Source: Aralia elata (taxonomy: Eukaryota; Streptophyta; Magnoliopsida; Apiales; Araliaceae). Taken from it: a stretch of DNA of 64,000 bases. The position numbers were made by a program, and so were the translations under genes. The stretch covers positions 52,694,275 through 52,758,274 of the forward strand of contig CM068377.1 in NCBI GenBank assembly GCA_034770075.1. The letters are read 5' to 3'. The notes beneath the pieces are model-generated. The model was not told the origin of the DNA, ran no database searches, and saw nothing but the letters and a program-made list of their open reading frames with translations. Shown here piece after piece: positions 21,734-32,769 of this stretch (within the stretch, counting starts at the first letter, position 1; each line of letters opens with the position of its first letter).

Positions 21734-23230
21734 TCTCATAATCATTTGTGTGGAGACACTAAAGCAAGTATGTAGGTGCTTATTGGAGAATAAGTTCACT
21801 GAACGTGGCTCGCTAAGGAATACCTAATGGAGTTTTACTCGCCTGTCAATAGGAATTCCTCTAGTGATAGTAGTACAAGTGATCCTTGGACTTGAGATCA
21901 TCATAGTATCTTGTGTACGATGAGTTATACTTTGACATGTCCCTTAAGACCTTTGGGGTATATCAAAGGGTATGATTGGGTATAATAAGTTGTACATGGA
22001 GATAGGTGAATGATCAACAAAGAATCTACCACGTCTAGCAAAAGATGTGAATGTCCTATATGATTCGATAAATGACAACTCAGTAGTCCTTGACCAAGGC
22101 AGAATGAAATTAGAAAGGGTTTCTAATTTGCATTATTTAGAATTGTGCATTTGGGAATCGAAATACATATAATTAAATAAAATAAGACTTGACAGTAAAT
22201 CCATGTCTTATATTTAATTGGGCCATTGTATGGTAGAAGGATTGAATTGTATGGTAACTATTCACTGAAAGGTTCTTTTGTGATTAATGTTGAAATCTAT
22301 ATTATCTGGAAAGTCGTTGATCGCTAAGGGGGCTTACTCTTATTGTAGAATAAATATTATTTATTTAAATGAATTAAATAGTTTAATTTATTTATTTAAA
22401 TAAAATTAGAATTGTTCTAATTGATTTATTCACAACCGGTTTAATATGGAGAACCTAAAGGGTCACACCGCAAAAGAAAAATATTTATTTAAGAAGTAAA
22501 TGGCATAATTGTAATAATAAGTTAAGTGTATTTAATTTAATCTATGGGGATAGAATAGATTAAATAGCTTAATATTTATTATTTAATATTTCAGAAATAT
22601 TAAATATAAATTAATAAGAGGAGTCTTATTATTATTACTATTACTATTATTTAATTCCTAATAGATATTGAGAATTAATTAATAGGAGTACTCTCCCATG
22701 AATTCCTAATTGGATTAGGAGCATAATTAATTAAAGGAGTTTAATTATAATAGAAACCCTAATCTTAAATAGTTTAGGGAAAGGGTTATTCCTACATCTA
22801 TAAATAAGAGGAGTCTTATCATAGATTAGGGTTACACACTATTGCATTAGATTGTGGAGAGTACTTGTAATTTCTATAGATATAGAAACTAGGGTTTTTC
22901 CAATACCCAACTTCTTGAATATATATTCTTCCTTGGTGGATCACCTCTAGAGGCCAAATACTTGGGTGGCTAACGTTGATCAAAGGAAGGAATCTCATCC
23001 GTGAAATTCAAGGAGAACGCGAAGGAATTGGAGTTGAACTTGTACCCGAGGAATCACGGTTCTACGAGGGTATAATTTCTTAATCTCTGTCTCTTTCGTT
23101 TATATCGTTAATTGAGCACATAGATTGATCTTGGTGATGGTTTGTATAAAAATTTTAAAATCCGTTTTATCGCGCTTCCGCACTATTTATGTAATTTGAT
23201 TACATGTTTGCGCTATATACAAACCTAACA
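21734..23230 (+). mobile_element. C1: copia-type solo LTR, right part
   Basis: This continues C1 from 9168 after T2 and its duplication. It ends TACAAACCTAACA at 23230. A TATA box is at 22799. It matches the middle of the C2 5' LTR more closely than it matches the C2 3' LTR or C3. Confidence 0.88.
22799..22806 (+). promoter_or_regulatory. TATA box of copia LTR C1
   Basis: TATAAATA in a conserved setting. The same box occurs in the C2 5' LTR (36651), C3 (44915) and the C2 3' LTR (53601), so it is the likely copia promoter core. Confidence 0.7.
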
Positions 23231-23303
23231 GTATCTAGCTTAAGGTTATAACCTAAAGTAATCCCCCACCTAAGGTTTCAAACCTATAGCTTTGATACCA
23301 AGC
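23231..23303 (-). mobile_element. M: minus-strand chromovirus leader with primer site
   Basis: Read downward from 23303, a 3-nt spacer is followed by TGGTATCAAAGC (23300-23289), a Met-tRNA primer site with one change. The leader beyond it shares the AGGTTATAACCTTA stretch with the T2 leader. It continues beyond C1 at 8846-8696 and then enters the leader ORF. All downstream M sequence (gag-pol) is missing. Confidence 0.8.
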
Positions 23304-25227
23304 TGTGACACCCCCAAACCCGGGTACTTAAAACCCGTATTTGGTGCATCACGATACCATTTCTTTAAGCTGTTTAATATATTACAAACTTAATATTTAT
23401 ATCAGAGTTGTCTATTCCCCAGGTATGGTAACCTTTAATTACATTCCTTACATGTTACATAATATATATGATCATAATACAAAAGACTAATTATTACAGA
23501 TAACACCATACAACTTATTCCTTCAGCTTTCCCTTTCTCTTGTCTTTGTTAGAGCCTTCTGGTCGATTGCTCAGCAAGTAATAATAATTAATAAACATTC
23601 GTTGAAAGAAGTAAATGTTTTCTTTGAGGAGTACTTCTACCACGAATCAATAGTGGTGAAGTTATTTGAAACCATTCTTAACAACAGATCAAATCATTTT
23701 AAGATTTTTGAAACAACTGAGTGACTTTTGAATACTGAGTGGTCAAAAGACCATGAACTGTTATTTTTCATTTTTGAAAAGGTTTAAACAGAAATTCATT
23801 TGTAAACCATTTGGTCTTACGGACACGGAGGATGATTAGTCCTGTTGTGCCCTATATTGATCAACACTATATAATACATCACCGCTATTGGCGCATAAAA
23901 ATTAAATCACCGCTATTAGCGTATAAAATTTCCCATTTAGGGTTGTTCATACTCAGCCTGGAGTCCTAACTAAAACAATTTAATTGGACGACTTTATCAT
24001 AACCAATAATATTCGACAAATACTTTTCAAACCATGTCTAGCTGGGACAAATAGCTTAGACAATCTTTAAACTAGGTATACATACCGAAATGTAATAGTA
24101 TGTATCAGAATTTGTTAACGAATTTCGAATTCAAGGGTAATTGATAATATACAATAGTTCATACAAGTGGAGACACTTGCATAACCAAACTTAGACTACA
24201 AATTTTCAATATGAGTCATAGCAATTCAGTAATGAGATACTTTTAACAAACGAATCGATGGAATTTCGAATTTGTAATAATTTTAACCATTTGTATAAGT
24301 GAGGACACTTGTACAAAGAACAGGATAATTTTAATTATAAATGCATCACATGAGACAATATTGAGATATTTGAAATGAATAGATAGCTTGAATAAAGTTT
24401 AAGAATACTTGCATAAAATATGGATCCATTGCATAAAGTAAATGCAAGGGTTACGATAATTGCATAAACGAATAACAAAGATCATTATGGATATGAATAA
24501 TTAACAATAATTATTCACGAGCATGCTTTGAAATTAATAACTCAGGTTGAGTTAGGAACTAGCATAACATATATCTGTTTGCACAAAATAAAAACAGTGC
24601 ATAAGATTCAGATACTTGCACAGTAAAGAAGGAGTTCAGATACTTGCACAACATACGGATCCAGTTCATAATGTAAATGAAAAGGATGGGATACTTGCAT
24701 AATAAAAGATTGAGTTAAGATACATGCATACATACACCTATTGCATAAAATAAATGCGTAGGTTCGGATACTTGCCTTGGTCGTTGACTACTGCTACGCA
24801 ATTTAATTTAACTTCTTTCATAAGACCTACCAGTCATAAGATTGATCTTTCAATTAGCAAATCATATTATACCCTATAATATCACTTATTTATAAGTAAA
24901 TTATCTAACATGCAACCACATAATCACATATTAGATAACACATTAACACCATACACATTCAATTCTAAAGTTAGCACACATCGAGTCTTTAAAAGTGTTC
25001 AATATAGTATGTTGAGTGGTTTCCCACAAACAACCAACAAACTAGTTTTCGTCTCGTCTACACTGTTTTCACAGTGAGTTAGATCGGTTGTCAGTTCGTA
25101 TATACCTCCACTCCCTAAAAGAATTGTTTAGCCTAGATACTATACATCGACTATTAAAGAGTACAACTGTACCACTACTTTATGAATTAACACTAAGTCT
25201 TTTTTATGATCCCGTAGGTTAAATACC

Positions 25228-25446
25228 TAATTCAGCAAATTGGATTCCAAATCCAGCAAACTAGATGGCAATCCAGCAAACTAGATTCCAATCTAGCAAA
25301 CTAGATTCCAACCTAGATTACAATCTAGTAACCTGGATTCAAATTATTCAATTCAGCTAACTATTTTTGCAATTCAGCAACCTGGATTCAAACTATCCTA
25401 TAATACAGCAAACTAGATTCACTAATTCAACAAACTGGATTCAAAT
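25228..25446 (-). repeat. ~20-bp tandem repeats in LTR X
   Basis: Roughly ten degenerate copies of a unit like AATCCAGCAAACTAGATTCC occur on the + strand. Confidence 0.75.
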
Positions 25447-25845
25447 TGTTTTCTATTTTATTAAATAATTCATTTAATCATTCTAAAATGCAATAAACAT
25501 TATACAACCTTACAAATGACCAAAACCCATATCAAAATTCTGTATAGACCATATATAGGGTTCTCAAGTCATAAAAACCCATTTTTCAAATTTTCAACTT
25601 CACATACTTAATTAAATTCATTTATACATAACTTCATCATTTACATGAAAAATAACAAACCATCTTCAAAATCATTTATTTTCTAAAAATAGACTATATA
25701 TACTCCCTTATGAAAATATATTTTTCTCAGAATTTTTAAAATTCATTTACTATATTTAAATAGTCCAAAATAGCCAAATATTACTACATTTTTCATAAAT
25801 CGAAATTGCATCCAAAAATTCTGAAATGTACAGGGTATGTTCTTG

Positions 25846-25846
<1 letters not shown>

Positions 25847-25913
<67 letters not shown>
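25847..25913. repeat. TA dinucleotide microsatellite
   Basis: About 67 bp of TA repeats, with one TTTT interruption near 25874, inside LTR X. Confidence 0.95.
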
Positions 25914-25914
<1 letters not shown>

Positions 25915-26496
25915 TCCCAGTAATTATTTCATAATTTTTGGAGTTAACCACAAAGAGTTATTCAAGAATACTCTTGACAGTGGTCCCTCACGATAAAATC
26001 CATAACTTTCATTCTACATTGTCAAAAATCCTCAAATTTTTACAGGACTCACATAATTCCCATATTATCATCCTAAATTTTCCTAGAATTTTTAGAGCAC
26101 AAAAAGTTAACAAAATTATCCCTGGATCCCAACAGTCGGCAGCCTTTATTCCAATTTTGTTCACTACCCGGACTATTTTGACTAAAACAGTCCATACGAA
26201 TGTTGTACTAACTATTTTTGAGTTCTACCACTTAGGTTTAATACTTAACTTATATATCTAGCACTACTCTTTGACGGATCGCAAAAAGAGTTTATAGATC
26301 TCAAATGGTAACTATATAAAATGACCAAAAGTTAGGGTTTTCTAGCCCTTTAAAAACTAGTTTTACTTTTCTTGCTTTTTATAAAACACTTATTAACATA
26401 TAGATATAAGGTTTTAGACCTCAAGATTATAAACTTCATATCACAAAAAATTAAACCAAAATAACTGAAAATAAACTAGATTAAGGTTAAAAAAAT

Positions 26497-26504
26497 TATA
26501 CCTT
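26497..26504 (-). promoter_or_regulatory. Candidate splice donor in LTR X
   Basis: On the minus strand AAAG is followed by GTATAA, with the intron starting at 26501, just after the leader region. The equivalent LTR Y donor is at 4343. Confidence 0.4.
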
Positions 26505-27746
26505 TGCTTGATTTTCCTTCCCTTCTTTCTAGGCTTGATTATGGAGTTAGATAACAAAAAAAAAAAACTCACTCCCTTCTTAACTCTATGGCTGCCGAAA
26601 TCCTCCCTTCTCTCTCTCTTGTTTTTTTCTTTTTAGCTAAATGGAGAATGATAGATGAGAGAGAAATAAGATGGGTTTTGTTTTATAAAATAATTAGTTA
26701 CTTGTAATACCTATAGATATATAAATTATATCTATATGTTTTAGCATCATTAGGAAGTAAAATTTCTTACACCTTTTTGACAAGCTAGTGATGGACCATC
26801 ATTACATTTTTGTACTTTATTATCCATACTTACAAGTTAGCTTTTAAACATTTAACACATCACTCCCATGTGGTACATGTATGGCCGGCAATTCCTTCCT
26901 CATTTTGTCCCACTTTTAGTCTTCTTTTGTTGCTTTAATATAATAAACAAGTTCCTAAAAACCTTTTCCAAGTGGGCTAACATTTGGGCTTGGTTTTAAA
27001 TCAATTTGGGTTCACTTTCATAAGTTTGGGCTACTAGTTTTCTAATTTTATTAACCCATGCTTGGTTACTAGTTTATTTAATGTTGGGCCAATTTATTAA
27101 GTCCACACATTAATTATCTTAGTCTATGATTAATTAAATGAGTGGGCTTGGTTAGTAAACTAATTAGGCTAGTCTATTAGTATTTTCTTACTACTTGGAC
27201 TATTAAAAAGATTTATCCATATAGCACATAATTCTCATTAATCAATACCCATATTAATTAATGTACAAAATTTATTCACTTACTATATTCACTTTAATGG
27301 AATATTTAATTAACTAACTATCTTATCAATTGTTTAATATTAATATTTTTATGTTAGTCCACTAATTTAAATAACTATTAGTGGGACATGCTTTAAGTAA
27401 CAATTAGTCACATGCATTATTCACATAAGTCATAACATATTTATCATCATTGATAAATAATTATCATACATATTGAACCACGTGTTGTGTATACATGCAT
27501 TCAAGTATAATCAATACTTATATTTAGTATTCAAATTTCCTTAAGAAAATAAATTCTTATTATTCATAATACACACATACATCCATTTAAATACAATTAT
27601 AACAATAATTGTATTAATCATTAAAATTCATAACCATAGATCAAATTAGGTTTTGACCATCCCTTTATCTTTGTCTCATTTACCATACTTAGTCAATCTA
27701 AAATAAATTGACTAATCTTACAAATTCCTATCATAAAGAAATAACC

Positions 27747-27750
<4 letters not shown>

Positions 27751-27791
<41 letters not shown>

Positions 27792-27792
27792 T
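27751..27792. repeat. AAT trinucleotide microsatellite
   Basis: About 13 uninterrupted TAA/AAT units in LTR X. Confidence 0.95.
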
Positions 27793-28094
27793 TAACAATC
27801 ATTTCTTAAAATATACATTTATCCTTTAAATAATATAGTAATCATATATCTTTAGTATAAAAATTAATTTATTAACAGAATATAATTTATAATTGACAAC
27901 AATTTCTTTAATAAGAAATTTACTTGAAACCATATATGAAATAAATATATATGTACATATTACAAATTCACATTCCTTTTCTTGCACACATTCCTATACT
28001 TGCTTTAATATATAATAAAAATAATTTTATTATATAAAAAAAATCATACGCAAAATTTCTTATTTTAATATATCGAAAATCTTAGGTTATTACA

Positions 28095-29150
28095 GAAGTT
28101 ATGGTCATTTTCCCAACAGATGTAGCAGCTGAAATTAGACCAACGCTGCAGCGCCAATTCCTAGTGTAAATGGTGGCGTCGCAGCGCCAATATGCAGTAG
28201 TCGAAGTCATGGTGACGCCGCAACACGAGTTTCAGGCTAAATGGCAGTGCCGCATCACCGGACACGGATTCTGGACAGAACAGGGTTGTTAAATGCCTAA
28301 CCTAATGACCCAAAAACACATATATTTCATTCTATCTTGCAACCTAGAGGGAGAAAAGAGAGAGGAGGCGGAAGAGCTTGGAGCAAGGAGAGGAGGCCAT
28401 GGCCTTATGCCATGGTTCTTCAAGAGCTTCAATGGTGCTTCAATGGCGGAGCTTCATGTGCAACAATGGAGGAGTTTCATCTACCAATTAAGGGAAGCCT
28501 TCCTTTCTTTCTTTTTCCTCTAGTGGCTAGAACTCATTCTTGGGGATCTAGTGCAAACAATTGTAACACCAATGGAGACAAGGAATTGAATTAAACTTCT
28601 AGTTTTTATTTGATACTTGTATTATCCATGGATGATTACCTAATATTTGGAATAGTTTGATTTATTTGTATGAATTAAACTTGTATCGTGTTTTCCTTTT
28701 GATTGGTGGCATATGAATTGGTTCTTTATATTTTGTGCTTAATGTTTAATTGCTAAGGAATTGGTGTTTGCTTGGTAATCTATATGAAATTGGAAAAATG
28801 GATTAAAGATTCATACCATGAATATAATGTCATATAATTGTGTTATACATAATTTGTGTATTGTCAATTCATTGTGACCACCATGATCAAAAGGAGAGTT
28901 AAGAGATTTGAACAAAATGATTCATGCCAAGTGTTTGACAAAATGCTTGTGTGTGGATATTGTGTTCTTAGCTCTTTACCTATCCATTTATGTTTTAAAA
29001 TAAGTGTTTAATTAAGATCGAGGTGACTTGAAGTTGATAATTGGGATACGTCAGAGATAATTCCTCCTAGGATCGACTTTTACTTATCACTCTATTACTT
29101 ATTGATCGCGTATACTTGCGCGTATTTATCGATTGTAAAATTGACCAACA
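28095..29150 (+). mobile_element. A2: 5' LTR remnant of an Asp-primed element
   Basis: This aligns with the last ~1050 bp of the A2 3' LTR (54682-55729). The first ~537 bp are absent because M inserted here and the far side was deleted. It ends GACCAACA. It contains the downstream end of one recurrent module and a GC-rich cassette (28142-28265). Short frames here (28293-28594) have counterparts in the 3' LTR, but they are not conserved as protein in A1 or A4. Confidence 0.85.
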
Positions 29151-29156
29151 AGTTTT

Positions 29157-29174
29157 TGGCGCCGTTGCCGGGGA
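29157..29174 (+). promoter_or_regulatory. A2 primer binding site (Asp-tRNA)
   Basis: TGGCGCCGTTGCCGGGGA is fully complementary to the 3' end of plant Asp-tRNA, the primer I know from Athila-type Ty3/gypsy elements. Confidence 0.85.
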
Positions 29175-29561
29175 ATTAGTTTTCTAGTGTTTTCCAATAT
29201 AGATTTTAATCGAGTTGATCTTAAGTTAAACTCTTATTTATGTATTTATGTTTTGTTAATTATTTGCACGTGTTTACCAATTGCGATAAATAGGCTGACA
29301 AGATGTATGTATATGCGGCTCTTGTTCAAGACTTAGCATAAGCTGGGGCCTTACAGTTCTATTTATTGTTATCATTTGTGAGATTCAGCGTAACTGTTGG
29401 AGCCTTACAGTCCGATTTTGCATAACACGTCTAAAAAAAGAAAAAAAAAGAAAGAAAAAAAATATTAATAATTAATAATAACGAGATTTATTTGAATGAT
29501 TTAGCTTTGTGATAATCATGTGAAATATCATCAAAATATTTGTCTTCTTGCTCTTGAAGTT
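29175..29561 (+). mobile_element. A2: internal region, first part
   Basis: Non-coding sequence with a short repeated phrase around 29342 and 29400 (GGGGCCTTACAG and GGAGCCTTACAG) and an A-rich run near 29440. A1 interrupts it. The internal region resumes at 34593. Confidence 0.75.
29557..29561 (+). repeat. A1 target site duplication, left (AAGTT)
   Basis: The same AAGTT is at 34588-34592, after the A1 3' LTR. Confidence 0.93.
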
Positions 29562-31379
29562 TGATGAGTGTGTTTTATATACACAAATTGGGTGCTTTTA
29601 ACCTTAATAATTTGTAAGTCTTTAGCTATTTCGTTTGGTTTATGTGTTTTCATCTTATTGTTGTGTAATATAGTTTTGTATTACTTTTATATGTGTTTGT
29701 GTGTTTTTATGTGTTTTTACGTTGTTTTGTAGGTATTGAAATAAAGGCCCTATGAATCAATGCGTTTTCGACGCAATTTTGGCATTTCATCTGCTTGTTT
29801 CTCAATTTCCCTCATGATGCAATTCGAATCTCTTAAAACTCAAAGAATGAAAGTTGTAGATCTTTGTCTTAGCTTTCCAGAGCATCTTGAATCATCCAAT
29901 TTGAAGTTAGTATGAGAGAGTTATGGTCATTTTACCATCGGATTTTGCATGACTTTTACACAGCAGTTGCTTCGAGCTCAATGTGAACCTTGCTCCGGCC
30001 ATTTACTCGTCAAACTCCAGTTATGAAAGTTGTAGAGCTACTTCTTAGCTTTCCATAGCCTATTTAATCGCCTTAATCCGAGTTGGGACGAAGAAGTTAT
30101 GGTCATTTTACTGGAGCTCGCCGGGGCGGGAATTTCCTACACAAATTCCTCGCCGCGGCGAGCTCTCGCCGGGGCGAGAAAACGCAGGCCAAAAAGCTCG
30201 CCGGGGCGAGCTCGTCGCGGACAGCAGCAGATTTTTTGGGTTTTTTGGTCATTTTGGAGGTGCTAAGCTAGGTTAGGGCATCCAGGGACTTGTATCAGCT
30301 CTTGGAGGCACGAAATAGGAGGAGATAGAAGATAGAAATCAGCAACTAAGGAGTAGAGGAGGCTTGGAGCAAAGAGAGGGAGGCCATGGCCCTAGGCCAT
30401 GGTTCTTCTAAAGCTTGGAGGAGCTTCAATGGAGGTGCTTCAATGGAGTTTCATCCAACAACAATGGGGAAGCCATCCTTTATCTTTTTTTATCTTTTTC
30501 TCTATGTAATTAGTGTTTAATTTAAGATTGCAATTGAACTCATTGCTTAATTTGAATGGATTTTATCTTCCTTTTGATTATTGTTGCTCATATGAATTGG
30601 TTATCATAACCTATGCTTATAGATTAATTGCTTGGCTCGTAATTACCTTGGGAACCTATATGAAATTGACGAACGGATTATAGGTTGAGACCTAGTTATG
30701 ATATCATGCGAGAGTTAAAGATTCTTGGGGGTGGATAATAAGATTATTGTGACGTGTGTCTTATTAATTATCTTTGAGAATAGGTGACTTGCTAGTATTT
30801 AGGATAGATATATACCTAAATGCCGTGTGTAACCATTATGAGATTACAAACTTAATGACTCCCTATGCGAAAGTTCATTTGTTTGATGGGTGATTGACTA
30901 AGATTTAGTGACGTGTGTCTTGTTGATTATTCATAGAATTGAATTGCTTGCTAGTATGTGGGATAGACATATACCTATGTGCCGTGTATGGGTGATTTTC
31001 ATATGACCATCGAGAGAGGCTTATGAATATGGTGAATTTCTCGGTTGGTAATTCTATGTGGTTAATTGATCTAAAGGAGAGTTAAGAGATTTGAACAAAG
31101 CATTGCACACCAAGTGTTTGACAAAATACTTGTATGGGGGAAATTGTAATCTTAGACCCTTATTTATCTATTTATGTTATTTATTTCATACAATTTAGAT
31201 GTAACCTTTATCTATCACTTCAATCAAATTGTTTAAATAAGATCGAGACGATATAAAGCTGGTACTTGGAAGTTCATTAGAGATAATTCCCTGTGGGTTC
31301 GACAACTCTCTCTTATCACTTTATTACTTGTTGACCGCGTATACTTGCGCGAAAATTGTCATATACAAAAAGGACAACA
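29562..31379 (+). repeat. A1 5' LTR
   Basis: It starts TGATGAGTG and ends GGACAACA. It carries two direct copies of the recurrent module (29853-29935 and 30029-30111) followed by a GC-rich cassette (30112-30223) in which CTCGCC-GG-GGCGAG palindromes repeat. The frame at 30083-30271 runs through that cassette and is not a credible gene. The copy at 32770 has the same layout. Confidence 0.93.
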
Positions 31380-31385
31380 AGTTTT

Positions 31386-31403
31386 TGGCGCCGTTGCCGG
31401 GGA
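31386..31403 (+). promoter_or_regulatory. A1 primer binding site (Asp-tRNA)
   Basis: TGGCGCCGTTGCCGGGGA, a perfect 18-base match, starting 6 bases after the LTR end. Confidence 0.87.
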
Positions 31404-31983
31404 GTTAGTTTTCTAATGTTTTTCCAATATTAATTTTAATTGAATTGATCTTACTTTGAACTTGTTTTCCTATTTTAAATAAAGTCGGGCCAAGGACTAT
31501 AAACCAAGCGCTAATTGAGAGGCAACCCAAGTTTATTGTTTTGCTATTGAGTTTGTTTGATTGTTTCTTTTTAGTGTGTTTAATAGCATTTTAATTTCTT
31601 TAGTCAATTGCTCTCAGGCACCGAGTATTAAGCAAATTGGATTGCGCTCCCAACTTAGAGGATTTGGAAGATGACATCTATGAAGTTTGACACGTTCTCA
31701 GGGAAGTCCTCTATTTTAATTTTTCCTATTTCAAACATTGAGGACAATGTCAAATTTAAGTTTGGGGGTATTGGCTTAATACTTAGTGTTTGTGTGTTTT
31801 TAATTCGATATTTGTGTGTTTCCAGTTTGTTTTCGTTGTAAAAAAAAAATTATTTATTTTTAGGATGTGTCTCTTGAGCATTGTTTTAATTTGATTTGAA
31901 CTACAATCCATGGTCTATGATAAGAATTTGATTGAATTGGTCTAACTCATGGAAAATGGATAAATGTTGCTTAATCTTTGTGC

Positions 31984-32388
31984 TTAATCGTTATTATTGT
32001 TTCTTGTTTTGCTTATGCGTCTTTTCACTCTTTTACACTTACCCATGAGTATTGAGCTAGTTGTATGCTTAGAGAAGGCTTTTATAACCGAATGCTTATG
32101 GGAAATATCTATAAACTCTAGAACTCGTTTAAACATCACTCGAAACAAGGTGTCCAAATTTATTGTGTTTGAATTTTTGGTCATATGGTGAGTTGAGATG
32201 GAGCGTAAAACGCACTCACTCATGGATACATGTTTAGGGGAGATAGAGCGTAAGACGCACTCTCTTATAATTTGATGACAAAAGAAAAAAAAGTTTTTTA
32301 TATCAAATCTTGTGTTGGGTTGAGATGGAGCGTAAAACGCACTCACCCACAAGAGTGGACTTAGGATAAGATGGAGCATAAAATGCAC
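31984..32388 (-). other. Antisense open frame in A1, shared with A4
   Basis: This is a 134-codon frame on the minus strand of the A1 internal region. A4 has a matching antisense frame at 60765-61124. About 75 to 80 of the last 92 residues agree, including a block reading RVMFKRVLEFIDI. Antisense ORFs are known in some Tat-lineage elements, but I do not recognise this one. Part of it is simply the complement of the hairpin array at 32192-32394. It may be open only because the DNA is conserved. Confidence 0.3.
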
Positions 32389-32394
32389 TTACCT
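32192..32394 (+). repeat. Array of four hairpin units in the A1 internal region
   Basis: Four units near 32192, 32237, 32318 and 32366 read roughly GAGATGGAGCGTAAAACGCA followed by CTCA. GAGCGT and ACGC can pair around AAA. One unit has GCAT and ATGC instead, keeping the pairing. Equivalent arrays lie in A2 (35380-35490) and A4 (60966-61172). Confidence 0.75.
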
Positions 32395-32752
32395 AGAGTC
32401 CTTTGATTTCATATTTTTGGAAATTGCGATTTGTATAGAGTGATGTGTTAAACATGTTGTTTCGGGGTTTATTTTGATTATTTCATAAGGTAATGTGGTT
32501 GCATAGCTTCATCCGAGCTTGATTGGTTTGGTGCTATTGGGTACACACACACACGGAAGGGACCTAAAGCAAGCTATAACTAGCTAATTGTAAATCTAGA
32601 CTTGCAACGTTTTGAAAGTTTCCTTGAATTTTATTTGTGTTTATGCTTTGAGACCATTGTTCAAACTTATTAACTCATTGCTCAAGATAGTTTTTATTTA
32701 GAAATGTTTAATTTTTATAGTTTGTGTGTTTTGCTTGAGGACAAGTAAAGGT

Positions 32753-32769
32753 TTAAGTTTGGGGGTATT
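32753..32769 (+). promoter_or_regulatory. A1 polypurine tract region
   Basis: TTAAGTTTGGGGGTATT directly precedes the 3' LTR. The same tract precedes the A2 and A4 3' LTRs. The G run followed by TATT is less purine-pure than in T2. Confidence 0.75.

Larger units (their letters stand above)
23304..28094 (-). mobile_element. X: 5' LTR of element M, minus strand, 4791 bp
   Basis: On the minus strand it starts TGTAATAACC at 28094 and ends GGGGGTGTCACA at 23304, followed by the primer site. M inserted into the A2 5' LTR: the bases after 28094 (GAAGT and onward) match the A2 3' LTR from 54682. The other target duplication is lost. It holds an AT microsatellite, an AAT microsatellite and 20-bp tandem repeats. 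A leader near 26640-26503 ends in a splice donor. The frame at 25938-26261 is a chance frame in non-coding LTR. Confidence 0.85.

Noticed and set aside
23304..28094. LTRs X and Y considered as the two LTRs of one minus-strand element
   Set aside because: Beyond the first few bases they do not align well enough, and Y interrupts the M leader ORF directly, so Y is a separate element.
28293..28594. Small frames in the A2 5' LTR with a counterpart at 54892-55170
   Set aside because: They are LTR copies of each other. The frame is not kept in A1 or A4 LTRs.
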